Of a stretch of 6,899 nt of DNA, positions 4,701-6,899 are shown piece after piece. Source of the stretch: Tissierellia bacterium. GTDB taxonomy: Bacteria; Bacillota; Clostridia; Tissierellales; Dethiosulfatibacteraceae. A model generated the notes under the pieces. It did no database searches. It saw nothing but the letters and a program-made list of their open reading frames with translations, and had not been told where the DNA came from. Position numbers and translations under genes: made by a program. Numbering within the stretch: the first letter of the stretch is position 1; each line of letters begins with the position of its first letter. The stretch spans positions 1-6,899 of the forward strand of contig SKID01000068.1 of the NCBI GenBank assembly GCA_007116605.1, given 5' to 3'.

Positions 4701-5894
4701 ATGAGAACAATCATAAAAAATGCAACGCTTATAGATGAACAACTGACTATGAATGGGGATTTGGCTTTTGAAAATGGTTATATCCAAACAATAGGAGAAG
4801 TTGAAGTTAAACAAGATGACCGTATCATTGATGGAACAAATCTTTATTTAATGCCTGCTTTTATTGATACTCATACCCATTTTAGAGAACCAGGTTTTCC
4901 GGAAAAAGAAACCCTAGAAACAGGCAGTCTTGCCGCAGTGAAAGGTGGATATGGTACAGTATTATTAATGGGTAACACAAAGCCTGCTATGAGCACAAAG
5001 GAACGTGTTGAAGAAATCTTGCTGAAAGGTAAGCACTTAGACTTAGTCAATATTCATCAATGTGCTACCGTGACACAAGATTTAGAAGGAGAAGTTTTAA
5101 CAGACATAGATGATATCATTCATGTAACTCAGTTTTTCACTGACGATGGAAAAGGCATTATGAATGATCGGTTGTGTTTAGAGGCGATGCTTAAAATTGC
5201 TTCCTGTGGCGGAACCCTTATTTCACATGCTGAAAATCATTACTTTACAGACATAGATATGAGGTTAGCAGAAAACTTAATGACCTATAGAGATATTGAG
5301 TTAGCGAAAAAAAGCTATTGCGCCCTTCACCTTGCCCATGTCAGTACCAAAGAAGCCATTAAGTTGGTGAGAGAAGCAAAACAAGAAGGAGTCAATGTAA
5401 CAATGGAAATCACACCCCATCATTTATTGGGGACTTCTCAGCTAGGATATAAGGTGAACCCACCACTTAGAGAACAAGAGGACATAGAGGCGTTGATCCA
5501 AGGCATACGAGACAATGTGGTAGATTGTATTGGTACAGATCATGCCCCACATACTAAAGAGGATAAAGCAAAAGGTGCTCCTGGGATATCAGGGATAGAA
5601 ACAAGTTTTGCAATTTGCTATCGGGTTCTAGTCAAAGAGAGACAGATCTCATTAAATGTGTTATCTCAACTGATGTCTAGTAATCCTGCTAAAATTTTAA
5701 ACTTAAAAAAGGGAAGACTTATAGAAGGTTATGATGCAGATTTAGTACTAATTGATTTAAATGCTGTAGATGTGATAAAACCAGAAACATTTATATCTAA
5801 AGGGAAAAATACACCTTTTGCGGGAGAAAAAATCTACGGCAAAGTGGTGAGAACCATTGTTCAAGGGAAAACAGTATACGGAGGAGAGGCATGA
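4701..5894 (+). CDS. pyrC: Dihydroorotase
   Basis: Dihydroorotase closes carbamoyl-aspartate to dihydroorotate, the third step of the pathway. This is a type I amidohydrolase-fold enzyme. The zinc motif is DTHTHFREPG with His58, His60 and Arg62. Asp149 (FTDDGKG) is the likely bridging ligand. His176 (SHAEN), His213 (AHVS) and Asp280 (GTDHAPH) complete the metal site, and GNTKP around Asn92 binds substrate. At 397 residues it is shorter than the usual 420-430. The missing part appears to lie between SHAEN and AHVS, where the segment is compact, and all catalytic residues remain. The ATG has AGGAAGG nine bases upstream and AAAGG closer. It follows the repeat-bearing gap after pyrI and overlaps pyrF by four bases. 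Confidence 0.96.
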   Translation: MRTIIKNATLIDEQLTMNGDLAFENGYIQTIGEVEVKQDDRIIDGTNLYLMPAFIDTHTHFREPGFPEKETLETGSLAAVKGGYGTVLLMGNTKPAMSTKERVEEILLKGKHLDLVNIHQCATVTQDLEGEVLTDIDDIIHVTQFFTDDGKGIMNDRLCLEAMLKIASCGGTLISHAENHYFTDIDMRLAENLMTYRDIELAKKSYCALHLAHVSTKEAIKLVREAKQEGVNVTMEITPHHLLGTSQLGYKVNPPLREQEDIEALIQGIRDNVVDCIGTDHAPHTKEDKAKGAPGISGIETSFAICYRVLVKERQISLNVLSQLMSSNPAKILNLKKGRLIEGYDADLVLIDLNAVDVIKPETFISKGKNTPFAGEKIYGKVVRTIVQGKTVYGGEA

Positions 5895-6760
5895 TTGTCG
5901 ATCAACTATTTCAAGCGGTAGAAAACCAAGGACATGTCTGTGTGGGATTAGATACAGATTTATCTTATGTGCCAGATGAACTTAAAGAGGGTTACGCAAC
6001 TCATGGAGAAAGTATACTAGCTTTTAACAAAGCCATTATAGATGCAACCTATGATGTGGCAGCTTGTTATAAAGTTCAAGTAGCCTATTATGAAGCATTA
6101 GGCATTGAAGGGATGACGGCTTATAGAGATACTTTAGCCTATATTCATAAGAAAAAGAGCCTGCGTATTTGCGATATTAAAAGAGGAGATATTCAACAAA
6201 CTGCAGCAATGTATGCCAAAGCACATTTTGAAGGAGATTTTGAGGGAGACTGGGTGACGCTTAATGCCTATATGGGTGTACAAGATAGCTTAGAACCTTT
6301 TTTACAATATATTCAAGAGAAAAACAAAGGTATTTTTGTATTAATTCGAACTTCTAATAAAGGAGCCTTAGATTTTCAATATATTAAAGACGGACAAGAT
6401 CGGCCCTTATACGAAGAAGTGGGTAGGCAACTTGAAGCATTATCTCGAGAATATATAGGTACATGTGGATATAGTTCTATTGGCGGCGTTGTAGGATGTA
6501 CCAACAATGAAAAAGGGGCATTACTCAGAAACAAGATCAAGCATATGTTTTTATTAATTCCAGGATATGGTGCTCAAGGCGGTGGTGCTAGAGATGTGGT
6601 TCCTTACTTGATAAATGGCAACGGTGGTGTGGTGAATTCTTCAAGAGGTATTATTCAAGCTCATAAATCAGAATCTTTCAAACATTTAGCTTTTGATCAA
6701 GCGGCTAGAATGGCAGCTATAAAAATGAGGGACGAAATATGGGGAGCGTTAAGTAGATGA
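5891..6760 (+). CDS. pyrF: Orotidine 5'-phosphate decarboxylase (long, type 2 form)
   Basis: The enzyme decarboxylates OMP to UMP, the last step of de novo UMP synthesis. The catalytic DIKRGD motif (Asp95, Lys97, Asp100) is intact, with VGLDTD at 18-23 near the N-terminus, the FNKAIIDAT segment at 45-53 and a phosphate-binding IPGYGAQGG segment near residue 224. At 289 residues it belongs to the longer family found in many Clostridia, mycobacteria and Myxococcus, rather than the roughly 240-residue E. coli/Bacillus type. The start ATGA overlaps the pyrC stop, with GGAGAGG just upstream, and its own stop overlaps the next start in the same way, so pyrC, pyrF and pyrK are probably translationally coupled. 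Confidence 0.96.
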   Translation: MIVDQLFQAVENQGHVCVGLDTDLSYVPDELKEGYATHGESILAFNKAIIDATYDVAACYKVQVAYYEALGIEGMTAYRDTLAYIHKKKSLRICDIKRGDIQQTAAMYAKAHFEGDFEGDWVTLNAYMGVQDSLEPFLQYIQEKNKGIFVLIRTSNKGALDFQYIKDGQDRPLYEEVGRQLEALSREYIGTCGYSSIGGVVGCTNNEKGALLRNKIKHMFLLIPGYGAQGGGARDVVPYLINGNGGVVNSSRGIIQAHKSESFKHLAFDQAARMAAIKMRDEIWGALSR

Positions 6761-6899
6761 TAAGTGTATATGAAGCTAAGGTGATATCGAATCAAAAAAT
6801 ATGTGAAAATATTTATGAAATGGTCATTCCTGGCCAAATTAAACCTTTACCAGGCCAGTTTTATATGGTTAAAGGAATAGATGGTCAATATTTACTACC
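6757..6899 (+). CDS. pyrK: Dihydroorotate dehydrogenase electron-transfer subunit, N-terminal part
   Basis: The frame starts at an ATG that overlaps the pyrF stop by four bases and is open to the end of the window, giving 47 complete codons. The visible protein begins MISVYEAKVISNQKIC and includes a PGQFYMVK segment near residues 33-40, followed by GQYLLP. This is the start of the FAD-binding barrel of PyrK, where the PGQF motif and a following RPIS motif (just outside the window) are typical. PyrK carries FAD and a 2Fe-2S cluster and passes electrons from dihydroorotate oxidation to NAD. Its cluster-binding cysteines would lie in the unseen part. The catalytic subunit gene is expected next. 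The call rests on the short motif and on the operon position. Confidence 0.85.
   Translation, partial: MISVYEAKVISNQKICENIYEMVIPGQIKPLPGQFYMVKGIDGQYLL

Overview
The window comes from a low-GC Gram-positive bacterium, most likely a member of class Clostridia. The reasons are the AT-rich genes with strong GGAGG-type ribosome binding sites, the pairing of pyrB with a separate zinc-binding regulatory subunit gene pyrI, and the order pyrB-pyrI-pyrC-pyrF-pyrK. A genus cannot be assigned from the sequence alone.

Layout. Positions 1-560 hold no recognisable protein gene. They carry a structured repeat (copy A), a long nested inverted repeat (224-339) and 2.6 units of a 79-80 bp tandem repeat (301-508). 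A glycerophosphodiester phosphodiesterase gene follows (561-1298, +). Its 3' end overlaps tail-to-tail with a MATE-family transporter gene on the minus strand (1264-2628). The divergent gap 2629-3082 holds a second repeat copy (B) and the control region of the pyrimidine operon. The rest is that operon: pyrB, pyrI, a 257-bp gap with the third repeat copy (C), pyrC, pyrF and the start of pyrK, which runs off the window.

How the genes work together. PyrB with PyrI forms aspartate transcarbamoylase, which makes carbamoyl-aspartate. PyrC closes it to dihydroorotate. PyrK is the electron-transfer subunit of the dihydroorotate dehydrogenase that makes orotate. PyrF decarboxylates OMP to UMP. The dehydrogenase catalytic subunit (pyrD) and pyrE are expected just downstream but are not visible.

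Most interesting parts. (1) The pyr leader (about 2958-3082) contains two related hairpins. The second matches the PyrR-binding loop consensus at 13 of 14 positions. Each hairpin has a Shine-Dalgarno sequence in its 3' lower arm: the first that of a 22-codon leader ORF, the second that of pyrB. Between them is a perfect 11-bp intrinsic terminator, read through by the leader ORF. This suggests layered attenuation and translational control. (2) A two-hairpin element of about 115-145 nt occurs three times in the same orientation, with paired base changes that keep its stems. It looks like an undescribed structured repeat or RNA family.
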